This document shows, piece after piece, positions 20,387-28,519 of a DNA stretch of 59,640 nucleotides. The notes beneath the pieces are model-generated. The model had not been told where the DNA came from, searched no databases, and saw nothing but the letters and a program-made list of their open reading frames with translations. The DNA lies in assembly GCF_003072125.1 (NCBI RefSeq), contig NZ_QCYH01000014.1, forward strand, positions 1 through 59,640. Reading direction: 5' to 3'. The position numbers and the translations under genes are program-made. Each line of letters begins with the position of its first letter. Position 1 is the first letter of the stretch. The DNA is from Pelagivirga sediminicola. Its GTDB lineage: Bacteria; Pseudomonadota; Alphaproteobacteria; Rhodobacterales; Rhodobacteraceae.

Positions 20387-20989
20387 TCAATGCCCTCCGT
20401 GGTGATGGTGATGGCCGCCGCTATCCTCGGGCTTGCGCCCCGCCGGTTCGCCGCCTGGCGTCAGGCCGGGCGGCAGTGATCCGGCATCGGATGCGCCATA
20501 GCGTCCCGAATGCGCCGAGAGCACCACCGCGCCGATCATCGTCGCCAGCAGCGTCACGCCCGCGGTCTCGAAGATCAGCATCGACGGCCCCAGCAATTCG
20601 CTGCCCAGATCGCGCACCACATCGGCCCCTTCCGGCACCCGTTGCGCCGGCAGATTCGACAACAGCACCGCCGCCGAAAGCCCGGCAAAGGCGACGATCC
20701 CGGCCGCGACGGAAAACCGGTGCTGATGCACCATGACCATCGGGTTCAGCCCGGCGGGGTTCATCATGAACATGACCATGAACAGCGCCATGACCATCAT
20801 CTCGACCGCCATCATGAAGATCGTGGCGATGCCAATATAGGGCGCGGCCAGAAGCACCGCGATCAGCCCCACGGCGATGAAGGACACCATCAGCTGGAAC
20901 GATGCGCGCACCATCGAATCGACGCGGAAGACCCGCCAGCCCGACCAGATCGCCAGAGCCGAGAGCGTGAGGAACAGCGCATCGGTCAT
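20387..20989 (-). CDS. nuoJ: NuoJ-like membrane subunit with His-rich tail
   Basis: This encodes 200 residues with five hydrophobic helices, the ND6-like NuoJ. The family region of helix 3 is seen as PYIGIATIFMMAVEMMVMALF, with extra methionine and a glutamate compared with usual NuoJ. After the last helix comes a soluble tail of about 35 residues ending GGHHHHHGGH, which is not a normal part of NuoJ and could bind metal. It overlaps nuoH by four bases. Confidence 0.88.
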   Translation of the reverse strand: MTDALFLTLSALAIWSGWRVFRVDSMVRASFQLMVSFIAVGLIAVLLAAPYIGIATIFMMAVEMMVMALFMVMFMMNPAGLNPMVMVHQHRFSVAAGIVAFAGLSAAVLLSNLPAQRVPEGADVVRDLGSELLGPSMLIFETAGVTLLATMIGAVVLSAHSGRYGASDAGSLPPGLTPGGEPAGRKPEDSGGHHHHHGGH

Positions 20990-21879
20990 GGCAACACCTC
21001 CACCCCCACCAGCGCCAGACTGGCGAAGGACAAAGGCAGCAGCACGACCCAGAGGAAGGTCAGCATCCGCGCGGGCGGCATCCGCGCGAAGAAGCGCCCG
21101 GCGGCCACCGTCGCCGCCATCACGGCCAGAGTCTTGAGCAGCAGCCAGACCGGTCCCGGCAGCACCGGACCCAGATGGCCGCCCAGGAACGCCGTCGCCG
21201 CCATGGCGGAGAACGCAACCAGCATCGCCGCCCGCGCGAAGTGCCAGAGCGCCAGCGCAGGCCCGCTTTCCTCGGCGCTGGTGCCGCCGGCGAGTTCGGC
21301 GCCACCCGCGTAATCGAACGGGCCGCGCAGGGTGATCGCCAGCCCAAGCGCCATGAAGAGCGGCAGGCCGAGCGGCTGGCGGATGATGTTCCAGCTCTCG
21401 CGCTGCGCCTCGACCACCTCGACCACCGAGAGCGATTGCGCCGGCAGCGCCGCCCCGATCAGCACGAACATCGACAGGAGCATGGCCGGCAGCGCAATCG
21501 CGACATAGCGATAGGCGCCGATCAGCGGCAGCGGGGAATTAGGCGACCAGCCGTGCAGGAAGACGACCACTACCGTCAGCGCCTCGCAGGCGCCCCAGAG
21601 GACGAGGCCGGTGGAGATATCGCTGGCGACGACACCCTCGGCCAGCGGCACCACCGACAGGCCCACCAGCGCCAGCGCCAGATACCAGCCCGGCGCCAGC
21701 AGACGGTTCAGCCGGTCGGGCGCTTCGGTCGGTGTGTTCGGGCGCAGCAGCAGCGCCGCGCCGTTTTGCAGCGGGCCGATCAGGAGGGCGCCGCGCCCGG
21801 TGCCGATGCGGTCGAACATGGCGGCCACCCAGACCAGCGGCGGCAATGCCAGTAGCAAGGTGAGGGCGGCGGCGATCAT
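20986..21879 (-). CDS. nuoH: NuoH-like membrane subunit, divergent quinone-site residues
   Basis: This encodes 297 residues, about eight helices, shorter than normal NuoH (325-345). The segment HGWSPNSPLPLIGAYR matches the NuoH hallmark GWxSNSKYxLLGAxR, and PFDYAGGAELAGG matches the acidic loop before helix 6. The helix-5 glutamate (usually ISYE) is replaced by alanine-rich sequence, and the later FFLAEY motif has become LWHFARA. So the E-channel that links quinone chemistry to pumping is partly lost. The ATG at 21879 overlaps the preceding stop. Assignment rests on motifs plus gene order. Confidence 0.82.
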   Translation of the reverse strand: MIAAALTLLLALPPLVWVAAMFDRIGTGRGALLIGPLQNGAALLLRPNTPTEAPDRLNRLLAPGWYLALALVGLSVVPLAEGVVASDISTGLVLWGACEALTVVVVFLHGWSPNSPLPLIGAYRYVAIALPAMLLSMFVLIGAALPAQSLSVVEVVEAQRESWNIIRQPLGLPLFMALGLAITLRGPFDYAGGAELAGGTSAEESGPALALWHFARAAMLVAFSAMAATAFLGGHLGPVLPGPVWLLLKTLAVMAATVAAGRFFARMPPARMLTFLWVVLLPLSFASLALVGVEVLP

Positions 21880-22748
21880 GCGGCTTGCCTTTCCATGCAG
21901 GCGGCGCGCAACTGCGAGGGCGGGAAACTGGCCAGCCACAGCACCGCCTCGGCCCATTCCAGCCCGGGCAGCGCCTCGGACAGCGGTTTGGGCGTCTCGG
22001 CCACCGTCTCGCCCCGCAGCCATGCCGCCAGTCGGCGCCGCATCCCCGAGCCCTTGGGCAGTGCCATGAGCGCCCCGCGCGTCCGCGCTGCGCGCGGCCC
22101 GATCCCCATCAGCCGCAGCATCCGCGCGGCGCAAAGAGCGGGCGCATCGCCCTGCACCCCTTGCTCGAAGGGCGGCGAGACAACGCAGGCTGAAACGATC
22201 ACGTCGCCCTGCAGGGTCAGATCCAGCGTCAAACCCGGCGGCAGCATCGGCAGGAACGGGCCGAACCGCGCGCTATAAGCGTCGAGCGCCAGCCCGTCGC
22301 GAATGTCCTCGGCTGTCATCGCCATCGGCCGACCGTAAGGATTGCCCCCCATCATGCCGCGCCCGCCTTGGCCGTGTGGACCCATCCCCTGCCAAGGGTG
22401 CGGCGGCACGTCGGGGCGCTGGTCGGGCTCGTCCGCCTCTGCCGCGGCCCGGATCGCGAACAGGGGATCGTCGCCCGCCACGGCCTCGCCCCGCTGGAAC
22501 AGCCGCGGCGCCCGCCACCAGACGGTGCCGCGCGGGGGCGGAAGCTGCGCGTGCAGCCGCTCCAGCGCCGTCTTGTGCGCCGCATCCACCGCCCCCGAGA
22601 CCAGCAGGACGCGGGCGTGGCGGGGGCTGTCAACCAGCCGCAGGCCGGGCCGGCGCCGCAGCCCTTCGACCGGCGCCAGACCCTGTGCGCCAACCACCGC
22701 AAAAACCGGGATCTCGGCGCCGCGCGCCAGGGCGGAAAGCCAGTTCAT
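21876..22748 (-). CDS. NuoB/NuoD-like fusion without cofactor ligands (NuoX)
   Basis: This encodes 290 residues that I do not recognise as any named protein. Residues ~10-80 read like the NuoB fold (RHARVLLVSGAVDAAHKTAL, then QLPPPRGTVWW), but none of the four cysteines that bind cluster N2 is present; the only cysteines are Cys188, Cys206 and one near the end. Residues ~118-137 are a Gly/His/Met-rich linker (HPWQGMGPHGQGGRGMMGG). Residues ~160-200 (FGPFLPMLPPGLTLDLTLQG) resemble the N-terminal sheet of NuoD without its HPxxH residues, and AARMLRLMGIGPRAARTRGA resembles the following NuoD helix. It lies between nuoA and nuoH, where nuoBCD belong. The function is unknown; perhaps it caps the membrane arm. 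Confidence 0.7.
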   Translation of the reverse strand: MNWLSALARGAEIPVFAVVGAQGLAPVEGLRRRPGLRLVDSPRHARVLLVSGAVDAAHKTALERLHAQLPPPRGTVWWRAPRLFQRGEAVAGDDPLFAIRAAAEADEPDQRPDVPPHPWQGMGPHGQGGRGMMGGNPYGRPMAMTAEDIRDGLALDAYSARFGPFLPMLPPGLTLDLTLQGDVIVSACVVSPPFEQGVQGDAPALCAARMLRLMGIGPRAARTRGALMALPKGSGMRRRLAAWLRGETVAETPKPLSEALPGLEWAEAVLWLASFPPSQLRAACMERQAA

Positions 22749-23089
22749 TGCCACCGGAACACCCCCTCGCGCCAGCCATAAAGGATGCCGATGGACAGGA
22801 TGCCGAGGAACATGCCCATCTCGGCCAGCGCCACAATGCCGGTTTCCACATAGACCACGGCCCACGGATACATGAACATCATCTCCATCTCGAAGGCGAT
22901 GAACAGCAGCGTCATCGGGTAGTAGCGCACATGAAACCGCTGCCATGCATGGGTTTCCGGCAATCCGCCCCCGAGGAACGGCGCGCGTTGCGGCCATGTC
23001 GCATCAGTCCGTCCGCCGATCCGCTGCATCGCGACTGCGAAAAAGACGGCAAACAGGACAAGGATAAGCGGCATCGCGATGTTGATCAT
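22745..23089 (-). CDS. nuoA: NuoA-like membrane subunit
   Basis: This encodes 114 residues with three helices, the ND3-like NuoA. The conserved segment RFHVRYYPMTLLFIAFEMEM (51-70) carries Glu67 and Glu69 of helix 2 and is followed by MFMYPWAV, as in complex I. The cysteine-bearing loop of mitochondrial ND3 is not expected in bacteria. The ATG at 23089 follows GGAAG at normal spacing, and is preferred to an upstream start whose extra residues are not family-like. First gene of the eight-gene cluster; its promoter should lie in 23090-23430. Confidence 0.9.
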   Translation of the reverse strand: MINIAMPLILVLFAVFFAVAMQRIGGRTDATWPQRAPFLGGGLPETHAWQRFHVRYYPMTLLFIAFEMEMMFMYPWAVVYVETGIVALAEMGMFLGILSIGILYGWREGVFRWQ

Positions 23090-23432
23090 TGTCCGCTTCC
23101 GTTCACGTTTCGTCGGCGGCATTCCCGATGCTTCACCGCACACCTTGAACGGCCCCCATGGCGGGAAGGATATCATGCCCCACTGCATTCTTGTCAAATC
23201 TGATTGCGAGACTGGAAGATGAGATTGATTACGCCCTTGACGTCCATAAATCCGCTGAAGACCGAATTACCCTGATCGCGCGCCTGAAAAGTGATGTGTC
23301 AATCAGGTCTTCCGGCGAGGTCGCAACCGCGGCACTGACGGCGAATGAGAAGAAGAAATTCACTGCGGAGGAACCTGACTGCAAATCGAAACGCAGTAAC
23401 CATCCGGCGTAGGCCGCGGACCTTGGCGTCTC
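23090..23432. other. Intergenic region upstream of the nuo-like cluster
   Basis: This is 343 bases between the nuoA start and the end of the pRiA4b-type gene. It should hold the promoter of the minus-strand nuo-like operon. An 84-codon plus-strand open frame at 23158-23412 has no ribosome binding site and no recognisable motif, so I do not call it. I see no repeat or hairpin of note. Confidence 0.5.
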
Positions 23433-24026
23433 TCAGATCGTAGCCTTGGGCTTGCGAGGCTGCGGGGCCCATTTTTTCGCAAGCCGCTCGAAGCGTTCGA
23501 TGATGGTGTCGGCCTTGGCATCCTCGGCGTCGAAGTCCCCGCCCGACCTGTGGACCATGTCATCGTGCTGCTCGTGATCGGGATCGGCGAGGGCTTCGAG
23601 GAACTCCTCGTAGCCCCAGGCGCCGCCGACGTCTTCGGGTGGACAGGCCCCCGCGGCCTTCAGCAGCCGCGGATAGGTCACGCCCCGGGTGGCTTCGCCC
23701 ACCCGCTCGATCCGGATGCTGTGGTCCCAGTCATCACCGAAGTCGTAGACATACTGGATCGTCCTGGTGGCGGTCTGGTCGAGCAGCTTTTTCAAGGTCA
23801 TCTTCTTCGCGTCCATGGGGCCGTCGTAGAACCCGTCCGGGTCGGGCATGCCCCAACCGGCATCACCCACCCGGAACTCGTAGAGATGGGTGTCAGTCCA
23901 GCCCATGGCCGCTTGGATGACCTCATGCAGCCAGTCGAGCCTGATCTTCAGCGGCACCTCGATGTGGCGCATCGGCATTGGCTCGACGTCGTTCAGGATG
24001 ATCCGGAGGCGGGCGATCAGGGTCAT
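23433..24026 (-). CDS. pRiA4b ORF-3 family protein (IS66-associated passenger)
   Basis: This encodes 197 residues with the pRiA4b ORF-3 domain: a start region LRIILNDVEPMPMRHIEVP, then LDWLHEVIQAAMGWTDTHLY, and YVYDFGDDWDHSI near the middle, followed by an acidic helical tail. The role is unknown; the family is often found as a passenger of IS66 or IS1096-like elements. The ATG at 24026 follows AAAGGA and overlaps the stop of an IS66 transposase fragment, so the two were once co-translated. The frame looks intact. Confidence 0.85.
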   Translation of the reverse strand: MTLIARLRIILNDVEPMPMRHIEVPLKIRLDWLHEVIQAAMGWTDTHLYEFRVGDAGWGMPDPDGFYDGPMDAKKMTLKKLLDQTATRTIQYVYDFGDDWDHSIRIERVGEATRGVTYPRLLKAAGACPPEDVGGAWGYEEFLEALADPDHEQHDDMVHRSGGDFDAEDAKADTIIERFERLAKKWAPQPRKPKATI

Positions 24027-24256
24027 GCGGCCATCCTTTGCCGTGTCGGGGACCAATTCCAAGGCAGTAGATCCGGCACCCGGGAGGCTGTCGTGCCAGC
24101 CAGCCGGGCGAGGATGTCGCCGAGCCAGGCCTGGGGATCGACATCGCTCATCTTCGCGCTGACGATCAGCGAATACATGAAGGCGGCGCGGTCACCGCCG
24201 CGCTCGGAGGCGACGAAGAGCCATGACTTCCGGCCAAGGGCCACACCGCGAAAAGC
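24023..24256 (-). pseudogene. IS66-family transposase (TnpC), C-terminal fragment
   Basis: About 77 codons match the C-terminal end of IS66 transposases: RGVALGRKSWLFVASERGG, then RAAFMYSLIVSAK, DPQAWLGDILARL and the typical ending LLPWNW. The remaining ~430 residues, with the catalytic DDE residues, are missing, and the upstream sequence is unrelated. The stop codon overlaps the start of the pRiA4b-type gene. In the next 220 bases up to the LysR gene I see no further IS66 gene or terminal repeat. Confidence 0.85.
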
Positions 24257-24480
24257 ACCACAACCGCAGACAGAACATAGAGAGGCGTGCCACCATAGAT
24301 GGAAAAAAAGCAGCGCCGCGCCAAGAAACATTCGTGAGGTCAGCGCCGTTTTCCGAAAGCTGATCAGCCCGCCCGCGACAATCCCGCATCCTCCATGGCG
24401 TCCGGTTCGGCATCTTTCTGCGGGAGTTTACGCGGCGGCTGACGCCGATCCAACGTCAGCGTTTCCAGTTCAACCGACGA

Positions 24481-25386
24481 TCACGCGGTGCTTTCGGCGG
24501 CGATCCTCTTGGCTGTATTGACGAAATTTATCAATGCGGGCGTCTTGTAGGCGCGGTTCCATGCGAGGATCGTGGAAATGCGCGTGTCGCAATCTGAAAT
24601 CGGTTTGGTCATGATGTTTCGCGGCTGGAGCCGCATGATGCCCTCGGCGTATATCGACAGGCCCAGGCCGTGTCCGACCAACCCAAGAATACCCAGTGCA
24701 TTGGACGCCTCATACCGGATATCAACGCTATGCCCCGCGCGGTGGAACAAGTCGTCGATCATCAGGCGGAACGTCTCCCACTGCTCCATGTTGCCCAGGA
24801 CAAGAGGGCAGTCGGCGACCTCGGCCAATGTCACCGCGCTGCGCGTCGACAGGCGATGATCGAACGGCAGGATCGCGACATACCGCTCCTCGAGCATCTG
24901 CGCCGTTTCGATCTGCGGATGACGGAACGGGCCGAGCATGAAACCCAGATCGATGTTGTTGCGCGACAGTTCGATCTTCTGGCCTTGCGTGCGGATATAT
25001 CTCAGATCCAGCTCGACGTCCGGATAGCGCCGGGTATATTCGCGCACGATCCTTGGCATCAGGTCGATCGCCGAAAACGACATGTAGCCGACCCGCAGGA
25101 TGCCTTTCTTGCCTTCCGCCGCGATGCGCCCGGCCTGAACCGCGGCCTCGATCTGCGATGCGATGAGGCGGGTGCGCTCGTAAAATTCCTCGCCCGCGGA
25201 GGTCAGCGACACTTCGCGCGTGGTGCGCCGGACAAGCTGATAGCCCAGCATATCCTCAAGCTGCCTGATACGGCGACTCAGGGCGCTTTGATCAATGGCC
25301 AGCCGTTCCGCCGCGCGGCGGAAACTCAGCTCCACTGCCACCATCTTGAACGCTTCGATGTCGCGAGTCTGCGGAGAGATGGTCAC
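24481..25386 (-). CDS. LysR-family transcriptional regulator
   Basis: This encodes 301 residues. The winged helix-turn-helix is at about 20-60 (SFRRAAERLAIDQSALSRRI), followed by a linker helix and a periplasmic-binding-protein-like effector domain, of normal LysR length. It is divergent from the amidohydrolase and hydantoinase genes with a 216-base shared gap that holds a candidate binding site. By position it most likely regulates that catabolic operon in response to a pathway compound; this is inference. Confidence 0.9.
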   Translation of the reverse strand: MTISPQTRDIEAFKMVAVELSFRRAAERLAIDQSALSRRIRQLEDMLGYQLVRRTTREVSLTSAGEEFYERTRLIASQIEAAVQAGRIAAEGKKGILRVGYMSFSAIDLMPRIVREYTRRYPDVELDLRYIRTQGQKIELSRNNIDLGFMLGPFRHPQIETAQMLEERYVAILPFDHRLSTRSAVTLAEVADCPLVLGNMEQWETFRLMIDDLFHRAGHSVDIRYEASNALGILGLVGHGLGLSIYAEGIMRLQPRNIMTKPISDCDTRISTILAWNRAYKTPALINFVNTAKRIAAESTA

Positions 25387-25442
25387 TCTGAAGAGCCTTT
25401 CGTGAGGCTAAGTCGGGCATTCAGAACATTAAATGGCATTGA

Positions 25443-25455
25443 TGCAAAAATCGCA
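25443..25455. promoter_or_regulatory. Candidate LysR-type T-N11-A site
   Basis: TGCAAAAATCGCA fits the T-N11-A rule of LysR regulators, with TGC/GCA dyad arms. It lies 57 bases upstream of the LysR start and 148 bases upstream of the amidohydrolase start, in the shared divergent region. The surrounding bases are AT-rich and contain near-dyad CATTGATGC and GCAATGAT. Prediction from pattern only. Confidence 0.45.
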
Positions 25456-25602
25456 ATGATAATGGCTGACACGGCGATTGTTTGTCGTCCGGGCGGGTGG
25501 AAAGCTGAGCCTTGTGAGCAACAGTCACACGAAACGATATCGCCAATATTGTCATGCGGCGCAGCGCCGAACGACGCGATCAGACAAGAGGATCATGAGA
25601 AC

Positions 25603-26325
25603 ATGAGTGAAGTAGACAACGCCGAACTCGACCGGATGCTGAGCCAGGCTTTCGACGCGGCATCCAAGCTGTACAAGGAACGCGGTTTTCAGCGTCGTGT
25701 CGGTTTCGGCAAGAAACCGGCGCTGGTCAGCGTCGATCTGGCCAATGCTTGGACGCGTCCGGGCAACCCGTTCACCTGCGATCAGGACAAGATGGACAAC
25801 GAGATCATCCCCGGCATGCAGCGCCTGCTGGAGGCCTGCCGCGCCAATGGCCATCCGGTGATCCACGTCACCACGGCCTATGAGATCACCGACCGCAACG
25901 CGCCCTTTACCGACATGGGCCTGTGGCATGACAAGATCCCGGTCGACGTCGTCGATCTGGCGGACGAAGAACTGTGGGCGATCGACAGCCGCATCGCGCC
26001 GGTCAAGGGCGAGTACACGCTGCTGAAAAAGCGCGCCAGCTCGTTTCACGGCACCGAACTGGCCGGCATCCTGCGCGCCAACGGCGTGGATACGATCCTC
26101 GTGACCGGCGTGACCGCCTGCGCCTGCGTGCGCCAGACCATTTGCGACGGCATCGCGGACGGCTTCCGCACCATCGCGGTTAAGGAGGCGATCGGCGACC
26201 GGGTGCCGGGCGCAGTGGCCTGGAACCTTTTCGACATCGACGCCAAGTTCGGCGATGTCGAGACGGTCGACACCTGCGTCGACTACCTCAACAACGTGGC
26301 AGGCAAACAGGCCGCGGCGGAATAA
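25603..26325 (+). CDS. Isochorismatase-family hydrolase, N-carbamoylsarcosine amidohydrolase-like
   Basis: This encodes 240 residues of the cysteine hydrolase (isochorismatase-like) superfamily. The catalytic triad is visible as Asp45 (LVSVDLANAW), Lys142 (LLKKRASSFHGT) and Cys175 (GVTACACVRQT). Overall order and the ending NLFDIDAKFGDV resemble N-carbamoylsarcosine amidohydrolase, which splits N-carbamoylsarcosine to sarcosine, CO2 and ammonia. The next genes code for a hydantoinase that would form that substrate from N-methylhydantoin. The ATG at 25603 is taken because the open frame upstream runs through the promoter and the antisense of the LysR gene. An N-carbamoyl amino acid hydrolase is the alternative. 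Confidence 0.82.
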   Translation: MSEVDNAELDRMLSQAFDAASKLYKERGFQRRVGFGKKPALVSVDLANAWTRPGNPFTCDQDKMDNEIIPGMQRLLEACRANGHPVIHVTTAYEITDRNAPFTDMGLWHDKIPVDVVDLADEELWAIDSRIAPVKGEYTLLKKRASSFHGTELAGILRANGVDTILVTGVTACACVRQTICDGIADGFRTIAVKEAIGDRVPGAVAWNLFDIDAKFGDVETVDTCVDYLNNVAGKQAAAE

Positions 26326-26332
26326 CAATACC

Positions 26333-26360
26333 AAGGGCACTCCATGTGGGTGCCCTTTTT
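26333..26360 (+). terminator. Rho-independent terminator after the amidohydrolase gene
   Basis: AAGGGCAC pairs perfectly with GTGCCCTT across a nine-base loop and is followed by a run of T. It lies 7 bases after the stop codon and before hyuA, so it may reduce or separate expression of the hydantoinase genes. Confidence 0.85.
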
Positions 26361-26432
26361 ACATTCCTCTGCGGAACATGCCGACCTTAGTGGACACCGC
26401 AGTCATCAAAAGCAAAGACAGGGATATTCAAG

Positions 26433-28505
26433 ATGGCAAGAATTGGCGTTGACGTCGGTGGAACCAACACCGATCTCGTGCTGGAATGTTCGAAAGGCAC
26501 CTTTTTCCACAAGGTGCCCAGCACGATCACGGACCAGTCTATCGCGGTGGTCGATGGCATCCACCAGATTTGCGACATCGCCGGAATTGCCAAGGAGGAT
26601 ATCGAGGTCATCAACCACGGCACCACCGTGGCGACCAACATCACCATCGAGCATAACGGCGCCGAGGTCGGCATGCTGACATCGCGGGGCTTCCGCGACA
26701 TCCTGCATATCGGCCGTCACAAGCGGCCGCATAACTTTTCGCTGCATTTCGACGTGCCGTGGCAGAGCCATCCGCTGGTCAAGCGCCGCAACCGCATCCC
26801 GATCACCGGGCGCATCCTGCCCCCCACCGGCGAGGTCGAGACCCCGCTGAACGAGGATGAGATTCGCGAGGCATGCGCGCTCTTCCGCAAGCGCGACATC
26901 AAATCGGTCTGCGTGGGCTTCATGTTCTCGTTCCTCAACGACGAGCATGAAAAGCGCGCGGGCGAGATCGTGCAGGAGGAGATGCCGGACGTCTATCTGT
27001 CGCTGTCCTCGCAGGTGGCGAACGTGATCCGCGAATATGAACGCTTTTCGACCGTCGCGATGAACGCGTTTGTCGGCCCGCAATCGGCCCTGTATCTGCG
27101 CAACCTCGAACAGAAGGTGCGCGACGGCGGCATTCCCGCAAAGCTGCGGGTGATCCAGTCGAACGGCGGAATCTCGACCATCGACGGCTGCGCCAAGAAA
27201 CCCGTCGGCATCCTGATGAGCGGCCCCGCCGGCGGCGTTCTGGGCGCGCTGTCCGAGGCGCGTCTGGCCGGAACCACCAACATCCTGACCGTCGACATCG
27301 GCGGCACCTCTGCCGACATCTCGACCATCGCGGGCGGCGAGCTGCGGATCAAGAACCCGCGCGACACGCTGGTGTCGGGCCATGCGGTAATGGCGCCGAT
27401 GATCGATCTGGAAACCATCGGGGCCGGGGGCGGCTCGATCGCCTTTCTCGATGAGGCGGGCGGCTTCAACGTCGGGCCGCGCTCGGCCGGGTCCGAGCCG
27501 GGCCCGTCCTGCTATGGGCGCGGCGGCTGCGAACCTACCGTGACCGATGCGCAGGTGGTTCTGGGCCGGATGGATGCCGACAAGTTCCTGGGCGGCGATC
27601 TGCCGCTGGATTCCGCGCTGTCGCACAAGGCAATCAAGGAGCATATCGCCGATCCCCTGGGGATCAGCGTGACCGATGCCGCGCTGGGCATCATCAAGAT
27701 CGTCAACAATAACATGGCGTTGACCATCCGGTCCAACTCGGTCGCGCGTGGCTATGATCCGCGGGAATTCTCGCTGATGCCATTTGGCGGCGCGGGTCCG
27801 TTCCACGGTGTCGCTCTGGCCGAGCTGGTCTCGGCGCGCGATATCCTGGTGCCGATCGCGCCGGGTATTACGGCGGCGATGGGTCTGCTGGGAAGCGATC
27901 TGCAATACGAGCATACGCGGTCTGTCATCACCAACCTCTTTACCGCCGATCAGGCGGCGCTGGACAAGGCAAACGGCGTGGTGGCGGAGCTGACCGACTG
28001 TGGCAGGTTGGATCTGGACGCTGACGAAATCCCCGAAGATTTGCAGAATTTCGAGGTGATCGCCGAAATGCGTTATCACGGGCAAGGCTTCGAGCTGCGC
28101 GTGCCGATGCCCAAGGGCGGGCTGACCTTGGACAACAAGGCGGACGTGATCAACGCCTTCCACGCGGCGCACAAGCAGGATTACGGCTATTCCTTCGATG
28201 ATGCGCTGGTCGAGCTTTACAACGTCCGCGTCATTGCCACGGCCAAGGCCCGGCATCTGGAATTGGCCAAGCTGCCGAAGGGCGCATCAAACGATGTGGA
28301 AAACGCCTTCATGTACGAGCGGCTGACCGTGTTCGACGATGGCCAAAGTCATGTCACCCCGCGGCTGGACCGTGGCAAGCTGGGTGCAGGCACGCGGGTG
28401 GAAGGCCCGGCCATCATTATTCAGCACAATTCCACAACCCTTGTACCACCCGGCTATAGCGCCGTGGTTCAGGACTACGGCAGCCTTCGGCTGACCAAGA
28501 TTTAA
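26433..28505 (+). CDS. hyuA: Hydantoinase/oxoprolinase family protein, subunit A
   Basis: This encodes 690 residues, the ATP-binding A subunit of the hydantoinase/oxoprolinase family. The N-terminal phosphate motif GVDVGGTNTDLV, the second one TVDIGGTSADIS in the middle, MPFGGAGPFHG, and a C-terminal GPAIIIQHNSTT are all visible, and the length is normal. With subunit B it would open a cyclic amide using ATP, for example N-methylhydantoin to N-carbamoylsarcosine. The neighbouring carbamoylsarcosine-type amidase supports that substrate, but hydantoins, oxoproline or acetone-type substrates cannot be excluded by sequence. Confidence 0.88.
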   Translation: MARIGVDVGGTNTDLVLECSKGTFFHKVPSTITDQSIAVVDGIHQICDIAGIAKEDIEVINHGTTVATNITIEHNGAEVGMLTSRGFRDILHIGRHKRPHNFSLHFDVPWQSHPLVKRRNRIPITGRILPPTGEVETPLNEDEIREACALFRKRDIKSVCVGFMFSFLNDEHEKRAGEIVQEEMPDVYLSLSSQVANVIREYERFSTVAMNAFVGPQSALYLRNLEQKVRDGGIPAKLRVIQSNGGISTIDGCAKKPVGILMSGPAGGVLGALSEARLAGTTNILTVDIGGTSADISTIAGGELRIKNPRDTLVSGHAVMAPMIDLETIGAGGGSIAFLDEAGGFNVGPRSAGSEPGPSCYGRGGCEPTVTDAQVVLGRMDADKFLGGDLPLDSALSHKAIKEHIADPLGISVTDAALGIIKIVNNNMALTIRSNSVARGYDPREFSLMPFGGAGPFHGVALAELVSARDILVPIAPGITAAMGLLGSDLQYEHTRSVITNLFTADQAALDKANGVVAELTDCGRLDLDADEIPEDLQNFEVIAEMRYHGQGFELRVPMPKGGLTLDNKADVINAFHAAHKQDYGYSFDDALVELYNVRVIATAKARHLELAKLPKGASNDVENAFMYERLTVFDDGQSHVTPRLDRGKLGAGTRVEGPAIIIQHNSTTLVPPGYSAVVQDYGSLRLTKI

Positions 28506-28519
28506 GGGAGGAAACGAAC

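Noticed and set aside
23158..23412. 84-codon plus-strand open frame upstream of nuoA
   Set aside because: No ribosome binding site, no recognised motif, and it lies where the nuo promoter should be.
24257..24480. Gap between the IS66 fragment and the LysR gene, searched for more IS66 sequence
   Set aside because: A short minus-strand frame exists, but it matches no IS66 protein that I can recall, and no terminal repeat is visible.
24670..25602. Long in-frame extension upstream of the amidohydrolase start
   Set aside because: It is antisense to the LysR gene and crosses the promoter; the enzyme family starts at 25603.
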